A DNA stretch of 64,000 nt from Albifimbria verrucaria (lineage: Eukaryota; Ascomycota; Sordariomycetes; Hypocreales; Stachybotryaceae). The first letter of the stretch is position 1. The number at the start of each line of letters is the position of its first letter. The position numbers were made by a program, and so were the translations under genes. Positions 13,480 through 25,094 of the stretch are shown piece by piece. The notes beneath the pieces were generated by a model. It was not told the origin of the DNA, did not search any database, and worked only from the letters and a program-made list of their open reading frames with translations. The DNA is taken from contig JAHREC010000018.1 of NCBI GenBank assembly GCA_020081605.1, positions 4,154,001 to 4,218,000 of the forward strand, written 5' to 3'.

Positions 13480-14743
13480 ATGGAGACTCCAGCACCTGAG
13501 ATGTCTGCCGCGACGAAGAGCATCTTGACCAAGGTCCAGCGCCTGGTGCCGCCGATGCTCGAGAGCTTTCATAAAGGTGAGACTTATCCCACTAGAGACA
13601 ACTGTTGAGCATGTGGCTGACATCTTGTACAAGGTCAGCTAGGAAGAATTGCCGTCATCGGTGGTAGCCAGGATTATGCTGGTGCACCATACTTCTCGGC
13701 CATGGCCAGCGCGAGGCTGGGCTGTGATATGGTAAGTTGACAACTAAAGCAAGCCTCGTGGGCAGCTGCCATATCGCTCGTGTCTTGAGCTAATATCATA
13801 CAGTCTCATGTGATCTGCACGCCCGGCGCTGGCGCTGTCATCAAAACTTACTCACCTAACCTCATGGTGCACCCGCTCATGCGCCAGTCTCCTTCAGACA
13901 GCTCGCCAGGCCAGGAGTCCAAGGACTCGGACCCGGACCCTGACAGGATCGCTGCCAATGTTATCGAGATGTTTGGCAGGCTGCATGCCCTCGTCATTGG
14001 TCCCGGTCTCGGTCGTGACCCTCTCATGCAAGAGACAGTGGCTCGCGTCATTCGCGCAGCCCGAGAACAGGGCTTACCTGTCGTCCTGGACGCTGATGCC
14101 CTGCTGGTAGTGCAAAAGGACCCCTCTCTGATCAAGGGCTACAAGTCCGCCATCTTGACGCCCAACGTCGTTGAGTTCGGCCGCCTTTGCCAGTCCTTGA
14201 AGATTGAGGTGCCAGAAGACCCGCCTACCAGCAGAGTTGAGAGCCTAGCTAAGGCTCTGGATGGCCCCACCATCGTCCAGAAGGGCCTCAAGGACTTTAT
14301 TTCAACGGAACGGTCACCTTGACAGTTGACCTGGAGGGCGGCAAGAAGAGGAGCGGTGGTCAGGGCGATACTCTGACAGGAGCGCTGGCAACATTCCTGG
14401 GCTGGAGGAAAGCTTACCACGACGGCCTGTGGAAGTCCAACGACGAGCCGCTTACGGAGGAAGAGTCATTCGGATTGGCAGCATTTGGAGGGTGTGCTAT
14501 TGCGAGGGTGAGTAACCCATTTCTTGATGGGATATGGACAAGGCCGGGCAACAAAGCTTACTTTCATATTCTGTCTTATCAAACTGCAACATCTACTGAC
14601 ACTGTTAATAGGGCTGTTCCCGACTAGCCTTCCTGAGGAAAGGTAGAAGTCTCCAGGCCAGCGACCTCACTGATGAGGTGCACAATTCCTTCATGAACTT
14701 GTTTGGGGATCTGGATCGTGAGGAGGGTGCCCCAAAGCTGTGA
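13480..14743 (+). CDS. ATP-dependent (S)-NAD(P)H-hydrate dehydratase
   Basis: Metabolite-repair enzyme that dehydrates damaged NADHX and NADPHX using ATP; YjeF C-terminal/CARKD family of the ribokinase fold. Exons are 13480-13576, 13634-13731, 13804-14507 and 14612-14743. Landmarks are '[20 protein letters not shown]' near the N-terminus, '[20 protein letters not shown]', '[10 protein letters not shown]', '[12 protein letters not shown]', '[12 protein letters not shown]' and the ATP/catalytic loop 'GGQGDTLTG', whose Asp is the general base in the family. The C-terminal helix block starts '[14 protein letters not shown]'. One frame break at TTT 14300-14302 is mended by one T ('KDFI/FNGTVT'). 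There is no clear targeting peptide, but the family can be cytosolic and mitochondrial through alternative starts. Confidence 0.93.
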
Positions 14744-15076
14744 GCAACCCAACCTACGACGACAGGGGCTCTATCAAACTTGAAGTATAACGTCTATATA
14801 TGATATGGCACGATGCTCGTTAGCTACAGCATACAGTGCTGGAATCATTGATTATGGCATATTGGAGGAAGCGAGGTCAACGTACATTCCCATATTACTT
14901 AGTCTGGGGTTAAGAAGCCCAATACATACGATTTCAATGAACCATAATTTCGATGCTACTGACTTACGGATGATTAGTATTCATGTGGAAAGATTTGGTT
15001 GAGTCTTAAGCTTCCCAACAAGTAATTATTCGCAGTGTGACGACATCCATGTTGTTTTGTCTATTTTGCGTAATGC
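14744..15076. other. Intergenic
   Basis: Nothing recognisable; it holds the 3' flanks of two convergent genes. Confidence 0.4.
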
Positions 15077-16764
15077 TCAATCAATCTCTATTGAGCTACC
15101 TAAGGTACAGTTTCCTCGTTGGGCTGAGAAGTAACTAAAAGCCCAGCAACTACTCCACGTATAAGAACCCTCAATTAAGCTTCGAAACCTATAGGTTACT
15201 AAATCTTCAGTAGTAGTAGTTTCAGTTAACCCACTTATCTTATTATTCAGTATAGCAGGATTCTGTTGAGACTGGAAACTGTCTAAAGTTTTTGAGGACA
15301 GGTTCGATTCTAAAGTTGTCATAACAGTATTCAGCAACTTCTCAATTCTATTTACTTGATTGGACTCGGATATTTGGTTTCTTTCAATAGTATCCTCAAT
15401 CTCTCGTAACTCATCTTTAAGTTCTTGGGTTTTAGCTGAGCAAGCTTGAAGGATGCTTAGTTCCACATTGGATATTTCCCGATTAATACTCTCCAAGAGT
15501 ACCTGATTGGCTTCTTGAACTTGGACAAGAGATACGGATGTGCTTATGTCTGTTTGTTTTGATTGAGCTTGTGGTAATGCGCTGATAACAGAAAGAAAAA
15601 GATCCTGGTCGACAGTCGGTGCAGCTCTTCCTTGACAAGTCTCGCGAATGACTATGTAGGTTTCATTCAATCGAGTTTGGTGCGCTCTCTCCTTCCTCTT
15701 CATCTCTTTGACCTGAGTTCCATAGGCTCTAGTTCATGCATTGTGGCCTTCAATTATCTTCGAGATAGCTTCTGTGGTCGGTGTGTCCATGCTGGTATTG
15801 TTCACGGCGCTCATGCTTTTGGCAATTGCCGAGTTGGGATGTGTGAACGCGGACAGCTGCCAGCCTGGATACTCGGTCTCTGCCCATTCTTTAACCTTGG
15901 TGTTCATTACGTTGCTTGTGCCGTAGAGAATAATTAAAAAGTAAATCCGCATAATAGATCGATCGATGTTTCTGTTCTTGTACAATTGATGATTCGAGCA
16001 GTCCACCGCGATTGAGAACGGTTGAGGACCAAGGTGCTCTAGGAGCTTGAAGAATAACCTCTTGACACTGATATTCCACTTCTCATTAAACTGGATATAA
16101 AGTTCTCCTGCAGCGTTTAATTGACTCGCTGTCTCAGCGCATCTAGCGTATGTCTTCCAAAATATCCCGGATGGAAGTTTGACCTCGTCTGGGAGCGGTC
16201 TGACTTCGTATATAACGTCGCCGCTCGACTGAGAAGATTCGCCATTTACTATCTTACAATTTGCCTTGTAGGCATGCATAGCTAGGAATGGGAACTTGTT
16301 CAAGGTTGCCTTGCTCGCGTAGGCGTCATGAAGACCATCCAAGTTTGGGGTGGGGATCGGTCTAATCTTGGCCTTCCCTTCTCAGATTTCTTCTGTTGAT
16401 CATTTGGCTCGATTGAAGATGAAAGAACGGAGCTAGTTATATCGTCCGACTTAAACGGAACCGTAGGAGTGGATGCCTGGCCAGTCTCGGCTGAGTCCCA
16501 CGTATTGAAGCCAGGACGATCAGGTTCTGATATATTTGAACGCTTCGCTTTTGCGAAAGCATGGTCAGCTAAGTCGGGTGTATCTTAGGAAATATCAGAG
16601 AGGTTACCATATTCAACCCTAAGTGAATGGTCAGTCGCTGAGGCATCTTCGCCCTTTGGATTCGTGCAGTGTTTCTTGTTATAGGACTGAATCAATAACT
16701 CATCCTCCGAATCCATTGGACCTAGCACACGACGCTTTGTGCCCTTTTCTTTGCTGGAAGACAT
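15077..16764 (-). pseudogene. Broken hypothetical protein gene with coiled coil
   Basis: Three blocks read as one gene of about 560 codons starting at ATG 16764 ('MSSSKEKGTKRRVLGPMDSE'). The N-terminus is charged and Ser-rich. A middle block contains 'NLDGLHDAYASKATLNKFPF' and 'LPSGIFWKTYARCAETASQL'. The C-terminal block (15077-15703) is a long Glu/Gln/Asn/Leu-rich coiled coil with 'SNVELSILQACSAKTQELKD'. It is interrupted by TGA at 15734-15736, with the same frame continuing beyond it, by a TAA about 180 nt after the start, and by one frame break near 16370. The TAA might lie in a 39-nt intron; the TGA has no splice explanation. I do not recognise the family. A degraded orphan or mobile-element-linked gene is possible. 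Confidence 0.45.
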
Positions 16765-17217
16765 CGCGATTCCGTTGATTTAATATGAATAGAACAGAAG
16801 TGGAGGGCTGATTGATGACAACTGAGGGGATGCGCGAAATGAGGGAGTATAGGTTTTTAAAGCTTGCGTTCGTGAAGCGAGAGGTTGTGAAGATGAGAGG
16901 AACGAAGAAACGAAGATACGGCGAGTGAAAGGAAAAGAGAGTATAGTACCTAAAGGAAGAAAATAAAAAGAGTAAAGGAAGAGGAGAAAGAGAAAGAAGA
17001 GAATAAAAGAAGAAAAAGAGAAAGGAGAAGAGAATAAAAAGAAGAGAGTAAAAGGATGAAGGCAGCTGACACAGCTGTACAATTTCATGAACATCACTAG
17101 GTAGCACTATACAATCTCAAGCAAAGGAAGCTACTACGCCACGACACCAAGGAACCATGAAGCATTAAATTGCGTTTGGATATCTCTTGTAGCTCTGATA
17201 CTGACTAGATCTGATTT
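16765..17217. other. Intergenic with long purine tract
   Basis: No gene. From about 16905 to 17055 the + strand is almost only A and G, so it is a polypyrimidine tract in the promoter direction of the minus-strand gene starting at 16764. Such tracts are usual upstream of fungal genes, although this one is long. Confidence 0.7.
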
Positions 17218-19099
17218 TTAATGGTGGAACAATCGGATGTTCTGCTCAACAAAGGTAATGCCGAGCTTCTCAGCAGTCTCAAACACGGCACCGTCGTTCT
17301 GGCTGCCGCCAGGGGCAGCAATGTACTTGACGCCGGAGCGAGAGGCGCGGAAGACATTGTCAATGAAGGGAACTGTGCGCTATTAGTTTACAGATTGTAG
17401 TGTAGATATGGGGAAAACTTACGAAGGCATCGCTAGAAACGCAAACGTCCTTCAGCTGCGCCATCCAGCTGTCACGCTCCTCCTGGGTGAAGGCAGGGGG
17501 ACCTCCTCGAAGACACCCTCGAAAGCCTCCTTCTCGGGGCCGTCCTTGGGAGCTGGCCGCTGACCAGCAGGTCAATGGCGTTGCTCTTGTCGGGCCTCTT
17601 GGTGCCCTTCTTCCACTTGATGCCAAGCACCCTCTCGTGGAAGCGCATCCACCAGTTGTCGGCCTTGTCGCCGGCAAGACGGGTGCAGTGGATACGGGAC
17701 TGCTGGCCAGCACCAAGACCGACGACCTGGCCGTTCACGGCGTAGCAGACAGAGTTGCTCTGAGTGTACTTAAGGGTGATGGTGGCGACAGTCAAGTCAC
17801 GGGCAGCGGTCTCAGGAGAGCGCCCGAGTCCTGGGGGTAATGATAGTGCTGAAGGACTTAGGGAAATCTCAACGTCGTTGCGGTGCTGCTGCAGGTTGAT
17901 GCCGTAGACGGTTCTCGTCTCGGTAGCAGGGGGTTGTAGTCGGGGTCCATCTGCAGCACCAGGTACTTGCCACCCTTCTTCTTCTTGAGAATCTCGAGAG
18001 CGGCATCCTCGTAGCCAGGAGCAATAACACCGTCAGAAACCTCCTTGGAGATGATGCTGGCGGTGGGGACATCCACAATGTCGCTAAGGGCGATGACATC
18101 ACCGAAGCTGCTCATACGGTCAGCACCGCGAGCGCGGGCGTAGGCCTGGGCGAGAGGAGAGCTCTCAATGCCTTCGATGTCGTTGACGAAGTAGACCTTG
18201 CGCTCCTCCTCGGTAAGAGGAAGGCCAATGGCAGCACCGGCGGGGACACATGCTTGAAGCTGGCGGCGGCGGGCTTGCCGAGGGCCTGCTTGAGCTCCTT
18301 AACCAAAGGCCAGGCGTTGAGGCAGTCGAGCAGGTTGATGTAGCCGGGGAGCCGCCCAGGACCTTGAAGGGCAGGGAAGAGGCGAGGGAGTAGGCGGCGG
18401 CGGGCTTCTGGTGGGGGTTGGCGCCGTATCGCAGGGCAAGGTACTGGTCTCCGCTGGCGTACTCCTTGCGGAAGAAGTCGGAGATGGCGCTGTCGTAGTC
18501 GGCCGTGTGCTCGAAAGCCTTGAGGGCGTATCGGTTGCGGCTGGTCTCGGTGATCTCGCCCTTCTCGAGCTCCTTGAGGAAGCCGGCGTAGTCCTGGGGT
18601 CGCTCAGGATGGTGACGCGCTTGTGGTTCTTGGCAGCGGCACGGATGAGGGTGACACCACCAATGTCAATCTCCTCGACGGCCTCGGGGATGCTGACATT
18701 GACCTTGGCAACGGTGTCCTTGAAGGGGTAGAGGTTGCAGATGACAAAGTCGACCTTGTTGATGTTCTGCTCGGCAAGATCCTTCTCGTCCGAGGCCAGG
18801 TCGCGGGCGAGGATGCCGGCGTGGACGGCGGGGTGCAGGGTCTTGACGCGGCCAGCGAGCATCTCCGGGGCCTTTGTGATGGCGGAGATATCCCTAGAGA
18901 CAGGAGGATCAGCTCATGCAGACTGGACCGAGCGGAGGTGGTGAGTCGTACTCAACGGGAAGCCAGACTCGCGAATCATGCGAGAGGTGCCGCCGGAAGC
19001 CAGGAGCCGGACATTCTGCTGGACCAAGCCCTTGGCGAGATCGAGCAGGCCGGTCTTGTCGTAGACGGAGACGATGGCGATCTTCTGGCTGTCAGGCAT
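17218..19099 (-). CDS. ADE17: Bifunctional AICAR transformylase / IMP cyclohydrolase
   Basis: Catalyses the last two steps of de novo purine synthesis: formyl transfer from 10-formyl-THF to AICAR, then cyclisation to IMP. Exons are 18952-19099, 17423-18893 and 17218-17372. The N-terminal cyclohydrolase (MGS-like) part has '[19 protein letters not shown]', '[15 protein letters not shown]', '[18 protein letters not shown]' and '[11 protein letters not shown]'. The transformylase part has '[20 protein letters not shown]', '[16 protein letters not shown]', 'ASFKHVSP' with the catalytic Lys-His, '[20 protein letters not shown]' and 'DAFFPFIDNV'. It ends 'EQNIRLFHH', as usual. Length agrees with the roughly 590-residue family. 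Ten separate frame breaks, each one C short on the coding strand, run through the gene. It may equally be called ADE16. Confidence 0.96.
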
Positions 19100-22000
19100 G
19101 GCGGGCAGTGAAGGTGTCGATGCAATGGATCAAGGACAGAGAGTTGGAAAGCTTGACGAGCCCAAGTTGTTGGGACGGCTAGGCGGATGGCACCAACTTA
19201 CATACCAAGTTTACTTACCTACCTTAGGTAACTTAGAGGTACTTAATTTACTTGTATGGGCCACTCACTCACTGGCCTGTTGTGCTCTGGCTGCGCCTGT
19301 ACCTTCGTTGCGACTGCGCGATGGAGCAAAAAAAGTTTTAGCGCGGGGTAAAAGCTATAGCGGGGTAGCAAAAGTCTGACTTTACCTGATTGACCGTGCC
19401 GAGCATCTTCTTTCTTACTGCTCCGGCCAAGCTTCCACTACCTCTGACCTCTGACATCTGCCTCTACATTTACTGTACCTTGCCTACAGCTATGTGTGAA
19501 ATTCAATTCAATTCGCCTCTGTTAGTTATGAAAACCAAAATAGCTTCGTTTTTGGCTTTGCGTTCCTGTCTTCACGATTGGCTCTCCTCGACAATCTTGT
19601 CCCCGACCTGTGCCGGTGCCGGACCCGGATCATGACGGCTCTCGTTTAAATGGAGCACGCGCGGCTGGAAATATCTACTCATGCTAACTACCTAGGTAAC
19701 TTGCTAACGTAGAGACCATCACACCATCCAGATAAGATAGCTTATTTCCAACAGGTTACAGTAATAATTAACCGCCAGCTCTCGGTAATTAACCGTGCCG
19801 GCTTGTACCGTGAGGCTCCATACAGTGACCAATTGCAACCTGTTGAACTATCCTCGTCACCAATCAAGCAAGCAGAAAATAGAGGCCACAAGAAGCGATG
19901 TATCAGAATAAAAAAAATTCTGTTGCTGGGTACACGGATTCAGCTCGAAGAAAAAAAATTGATATCATAATAACAAGTCTGTAGCTATACTCTCTTTTGT
20001 ACAGTAACCCCGTCTTTGTTGAGCCTCATTTCTTAAATTTTCAAGCCTATATATTTATACATCAACACAATGATATAAGTGACTGCTGCCTCTTCTTTGC
20101 CGAGACTTTGAGTCGACAGGAACATGGTATGATGCAAAGACAGGCAGTTTTCACCTCACAAACCGGACCCCATCTACCTCCAGCAGCATGCAGTGTGATC
20201 CGCCCTAATGGCAGCCAATCCCCATTGAACTGCTGCGGGCACAGCATTTCGCCACAGTAGCTTGCTTCAGTCTGAAACCATGACATAGAAGGTCTTACAT
20301 CTACTGTCATCGACAGGACGGCCTGGCCTTGGTGAGGGCAATGTGACTGAAGCGACATATCTGGGAACGGTTGCCAACACTAAGCGCCTGCGACGGTGAT
20401 GCATCATAATTCACTGTTAACCCTTTTGCCGATACTCCTGAACAGGGACCGGCGGCATCTACGAGGGCATTTCCTTGCCTTTTCTTTTCTTCCCAACCGT
20501 GCTACGATTGCTCTCACTAGAGAGACCCTGATGTTTCGGAGACGAACCGACCGACTGGTAGGATCAATGCCGTGTTTCGTTCCGCAATGAAAGCCACTGT
20601 TCGTGAAGCACGCTGCTTCGCACAGGCCTTGGACGCAGTTCATCGGGTCAGACATGGGAAGATGTGGCGCCAGGCCATGTTGTGCGTCCGGCATCAAAGC
20701 AGCCACAGGTGATCGGCTTTGGAGAGACAATGCCACCTGCGTGGCACACGTCTGAAGGCGCCTTCGCCTTGTCCGACCTCGAACAACGCTTCCCGGCTGT
20801 ATGATCCAACCCGGCGACCTGGAAAGCCTCGGTTAAAACAAGCTTACAGAAGGTTAGTGATCTCGAGCAGGCGTCAACTGAACAGCAGCAGCTGACTTGC
20901 CATGTTTCTGCAAGAGTCGGGCACTTCCGTTGCCGTTCCCTCATTGCCATACAAGCTGGCTGCCTGGGTTTAAGACAGAGGCGTTCATAGTTACTTGGTT
21001 TCCTGCGCGACACGTAATGCATAAAAAGAAAGGTTAAGTTGACTTATCCTTGGAAGAACAACGGCCACCACACCGGTTCTGGACGGAGTCCTATCCATTG
21101 CCTGCCCGTGCCCCTCGTGCCGGAGCACCTCCCATGAGCTGACTGAAGAGGCTGGAGAAATCGCCTCCTTGTGCATACCCTCCGCTGATTTGCACAGACA
21201 ATTCCTCAAATGGGAGATGAAGGAGGCTCTCAAGCCTGCATTTGCCCTGTTTCGTTCAGGTACACGATGCTTCCGCCATGTCCATTCCAAAATTTCGTTT
21301 ACGTAGAGCCATACCAGAGCCTTGCGTCCGATTGGCAAATGCTAGATTCTGCTAGACAAGAAGCAATGCATAGGTTGTGGACGATGCATCGAGTCAGTGT
21401 GACGAAACACCTCCGCGGATTCTCTCCAGATTCCATCTTTCACACAACATCTGATCTCTTGACGTCAATCTGATGCTTCAGCAAGATGTTCATGCCCCAT
21501 CTTAGTAGAATCCTAGAAGTGGACTCTGAGGGATTTGACAGCCAAACCCATGGATGCCAAGTCGGTATGGGCGGGCCTCGACTGATACTTCGCTTAAGCC
21601 TTGACCCTATCATCACACTTCGGAGCAGGCTTGGATTGGTGAATGTCCAAGATCAAGCCCGACCTGAACAATCAGATAAAACATAAATTGTGCCACAGCG
21701 TGGTTCAGAATATTATTATCCAACCAAGTACAAAAGCTGGCGAACAAAGGCCCAATGTCTGAGAGAAAACAGCTGAACTTACAACTAGCCCGCCAGCCTC
21801 AGCACCAATCCGGCCAAGGCCCGCAACGCGGCGATCGTATTGCTCTCTGACCGGGGAGCACAAAGTACGCGCTCAGGCTTCTGACATGGGTGATATCCGA
21901 CCACGGCCACTGACCCTGGAAAGTAAGCTCAACATCCGTATCATCTGTGAAGCGGTGGCCAGGTAAGAAGAAGAAAAATTTACACTCGGACATCAGCTGC

Positions 22001-25000
22001 AATCCACTTGGGTGTAAATACGATGCTATGGGCACGTATAGACATGGTTTCTTTTGGATGCTGGCAAAGCCACAAAGCCGTGCGCTGCAGCAGCCCAGCC
22101 AAGTGGGTTGCAGTGGAATAGTCAAGGGCCGCAAGCGAGAATGAGAACAGGTAAATGACAAAATTATATTCGAACAAAATAACTGTATGATCAGAACAAC
22201 CGTGGCAGTATATTACCGGTATTACGTCTTCGTGTTGATTTGATGCGTAACGTTTCTGGAGAAATGTAAGGCCTACAATGTGTAGCCCTCACTTTTTACT
22301 TACCGTTTGCTAGCCTACAAGACTACACCCACTATAGTACTGGTGTTAGTGACTAGACACGGGTCCAGCCGCAAGGTTATGACGAAATGCTTGAACCTGA
22401 CAGCTTCTCCTGATGGTGCTCTCCCTCACATGGCCTTTCTTTTCTTATTCCAAACCACGCTGCGGCGATGAACAGTTAATTAGCGGGGCAACTATTCAGA
22501 AATTGTTTTCTCAGGCTAGAGAGGGAGGTGGGTAGGCATGCGTGTGAGACATGGGCCATTCTGTAAGTGCGCCACCTGCGCTGCCAGTATTTGCAGAAGT
22601 TGATCGACCCTTGGGCTCCATTCTAGGGATATACAGGGAAACAGAGGTTGCTTGACTCGAGTATCGCGGTATTCCGACCCGCACGTTGTGCAACGGGGCC
22701 TGTAATCAGCAACGGAGCGTGCGTTGAGCACGAGGGCTTTGACAGATCTAGAAGGGTTGGTGACTCAAATACACGAGTGTGTCATAGCATGGTTCACAGT
22801 GGAAGACTTCTTCCAACGACAATGCCATCGGAGTAGAAAGGCAAAAGGACGGTCGTGAGGAAGACAGAAGGTCTATGTGTGACGTTGCCTCGGGCTGGAC
22901 GCCGTGGACAACACCACCACCACCACCACCATCCATACTGTACGGATGCCGATGACCACCAAGCAGGCCCCATGTCTCTGAGGGCATGACCATCACCTTC
23001 CTCCCAGAGAATGGTAACGGTGGTCCTCGCGACCGCCTGTCCCACAGCGCAATATGCATGGCGGTTCCCGCTATGTAACGAAGTGGTGGGGACTAGAAAG
23101 TGAGATGTGAAAAATGGAAACGGGCAGCTGGTAGGGATAGAGAGAGAGAGATAGAGGTGGGCAGTACTGTTAATGTTTGCAAACCGGCCCCGCACATCGA
23201 TGGGGCTGGTCTCGGCCTCCCTTTGTGCAAACCATTCAAACATCTTCTCGGGCGGGACGGGACTTGGTACGGCACGCGCGAGGGAGTGAGGTGAGGGGCG
23301 GAAGAGAAGAAAAAGAAAGCGTCTCGAAAGAAGAAAACACTTCGGTGCCACATGAACAAGCCTAAACAAAGTGTTTCGACGGCGAGTTATGGATGAGATA
23401 TAGAGGAAGCTAGTAGTTCGGGTCCGGCCTAAGACCGCATATGTCCTAAAACGGGAAGCAAGATGCAGTTAGCTAGCGTAGTCTTCTCGGTCGTTTGGGT
23501 TCCCTGCAGGACGAGATGGAGCGATGGGGGCCAAAGGGATGCTAAAAGATGATCAAGAGGAAGCCAGAGACAGAGCTGCGGGGGCTAAACGATGATGTGT
23601 CGTGTTTTCACAGCTTGAAAAGGGCATGTTTCATAGGTTCGTGGCTCCCAACATAGCTGGCTTCGGATGATGACGACGACGCGCGAATGGTGTGACACTA
23701 TGATGCCTGGGAAGAAAAAGAAGCATAAGTCATCTAGAATCACAAGATCAGCAACGTGACGAGCTCATGCCTTTGACAGTGCTCAGTGGTTGAGGCGCTA
23801 CGCCTGCGAGGGCTCAGTTTGAGCATATGCCTCCCTCGCTCCAACCCTCCCTCCCTCCAATCCATCCTTGCGCAGGCTTGTCTCGGCGGTGCCCAAGTGA
23901 AAACAAGACACAGCTGGTCGATTAAACAAGACAGCTCTATAGGGTGGCAGGGCAGAACATCAGTGATGGATGGATGGGTGGATGGGAAAATGGGGAACTG
24001 AACGAACGCATCCGCTCTTGGCCTGCAAGAGCGCCTAGCAACCATGCTGCATTAGCGTCCGAGAGCACCGTCAACGCAACCCCGGCCCAGAGGAGAAGCG
24101 ACAGGCGATAGGGCGACAGGGCGACAAGGCGACAGGGATGGCCACCAACAGTAGCGTGCACCTTAGCGATCCACGATGGCAGGGTAGCAGGGGAGGGGGA
24201 CAGGGTCCGGAACAGCCACTCGCTGGGCTGGGCCGGCCGGAGCTGACCTCACGTCAGATGCCCAAGGACCTGCTCCTCTATTCGTTTAAAGACTGTGGTG
24301 AAATCGCTGCATTCGTCCACGAATGACCGAGGCTCTGTGGGCGTGTGATGCTTTTTCAATCTTGTGCTTGAGTGTTTTTGTTTTGTTTTTTTGGGTCCTT
24401 GCTGGCCTAAAAGAAACTGCACGGTGGTGCCTTCCTCGTTTCAAGGCTCCGGCATCTTTCCTTCCTCGATCGTTTCGCCCACTTCCCCATACCTGACTTG
24501 TGTTTCTTATTAATCGTCAGGACCTCGCCCGCCGTCACTTACATACCTACCTCTCTTCCCCGTTACCCGTCTTGCCTCACCATTCCAGACCAAGCCTCGC
24601 CTGGCCTGGCCTCACCTCACTTCGACCTCACCTTGGACGGCCCGTAGCTCTGCGATTCACTCTAAACGCTTACACTGCCTCCCCAACACTGCCACTCGTC
24701 TCCTTGGCCGCCTCGACCTCTCCCATCCCACAATCAGCACGAGCTTAACCGAGACTGCCCAGCTCAACTTTCATTCATTGTCTCCCTTCCCATTGGAGAC
24801 CTGCGACAGCCTCTTTATTGTTTACGCAGGATTCAGGCTTCGAGTGGCCATGAACTTCCGCCCTTGATCCAGCCACTTACAAGTCTCTGAGACAAACGGG
24901 CCAACAACGGGCAGCTGTTCGCGCTGATTCACTCAACCCTGACATCTCCTCGCCCACTCGCCTCACCTTGACTTTAATATACAGGAAGCCGCGTTGCATG

Positions 25001-25094
25001 GCTTGCCCCATCCGCTGACAGCCCCCAACCTACAAGGCTGATCATTCACAAATTTTCTTCCGCACACCATTCATAACTCTTTTTATCGACAAAC
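19100..25094. other. Six kilobases without a supportable gene
   Basis: I find no frame longer than 200 codons, no family motif and no linked exons on either strand. Contents are several TACCTAGGTA-like palindromes near 19200-19260 and 19690, a CAC repeat at about 22915-22932, purine-rich patches near 23140 and 23300, and a CT-rich block from about 24350 to 25090 that looks like the promoter and leader of the gene at 25095. It could hold long non-coding RNAs or fast-evolving genes hidden by base losses. Confidence 0.5.
24350..25094 (+). promoter_or_regulatory. Pyrimidine-rich promoter/leader of the 25095 gene
   Basis: A long CT- and CCTC-rich stretch lies directly upstream of the ATG, with CACAAATTTTC and CGACAAACATGG close to the start. 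Such leaders are common in filamentous fungi. The transcription start is not visible. Confidence 0.5.

Noticed and set aside
15301..15315. GGTTCGATTC block resembling a tRNA B box
   Set aside because: No A box, stems or terminator around it; it lies inside the coiled-coil frame.
22794..23369. 191-codon minus-strand frame
   Set aside because: Low-complexity text (a Trp run from the CAC repeat, Phe/Leu runs), no family motif and no conserved look.
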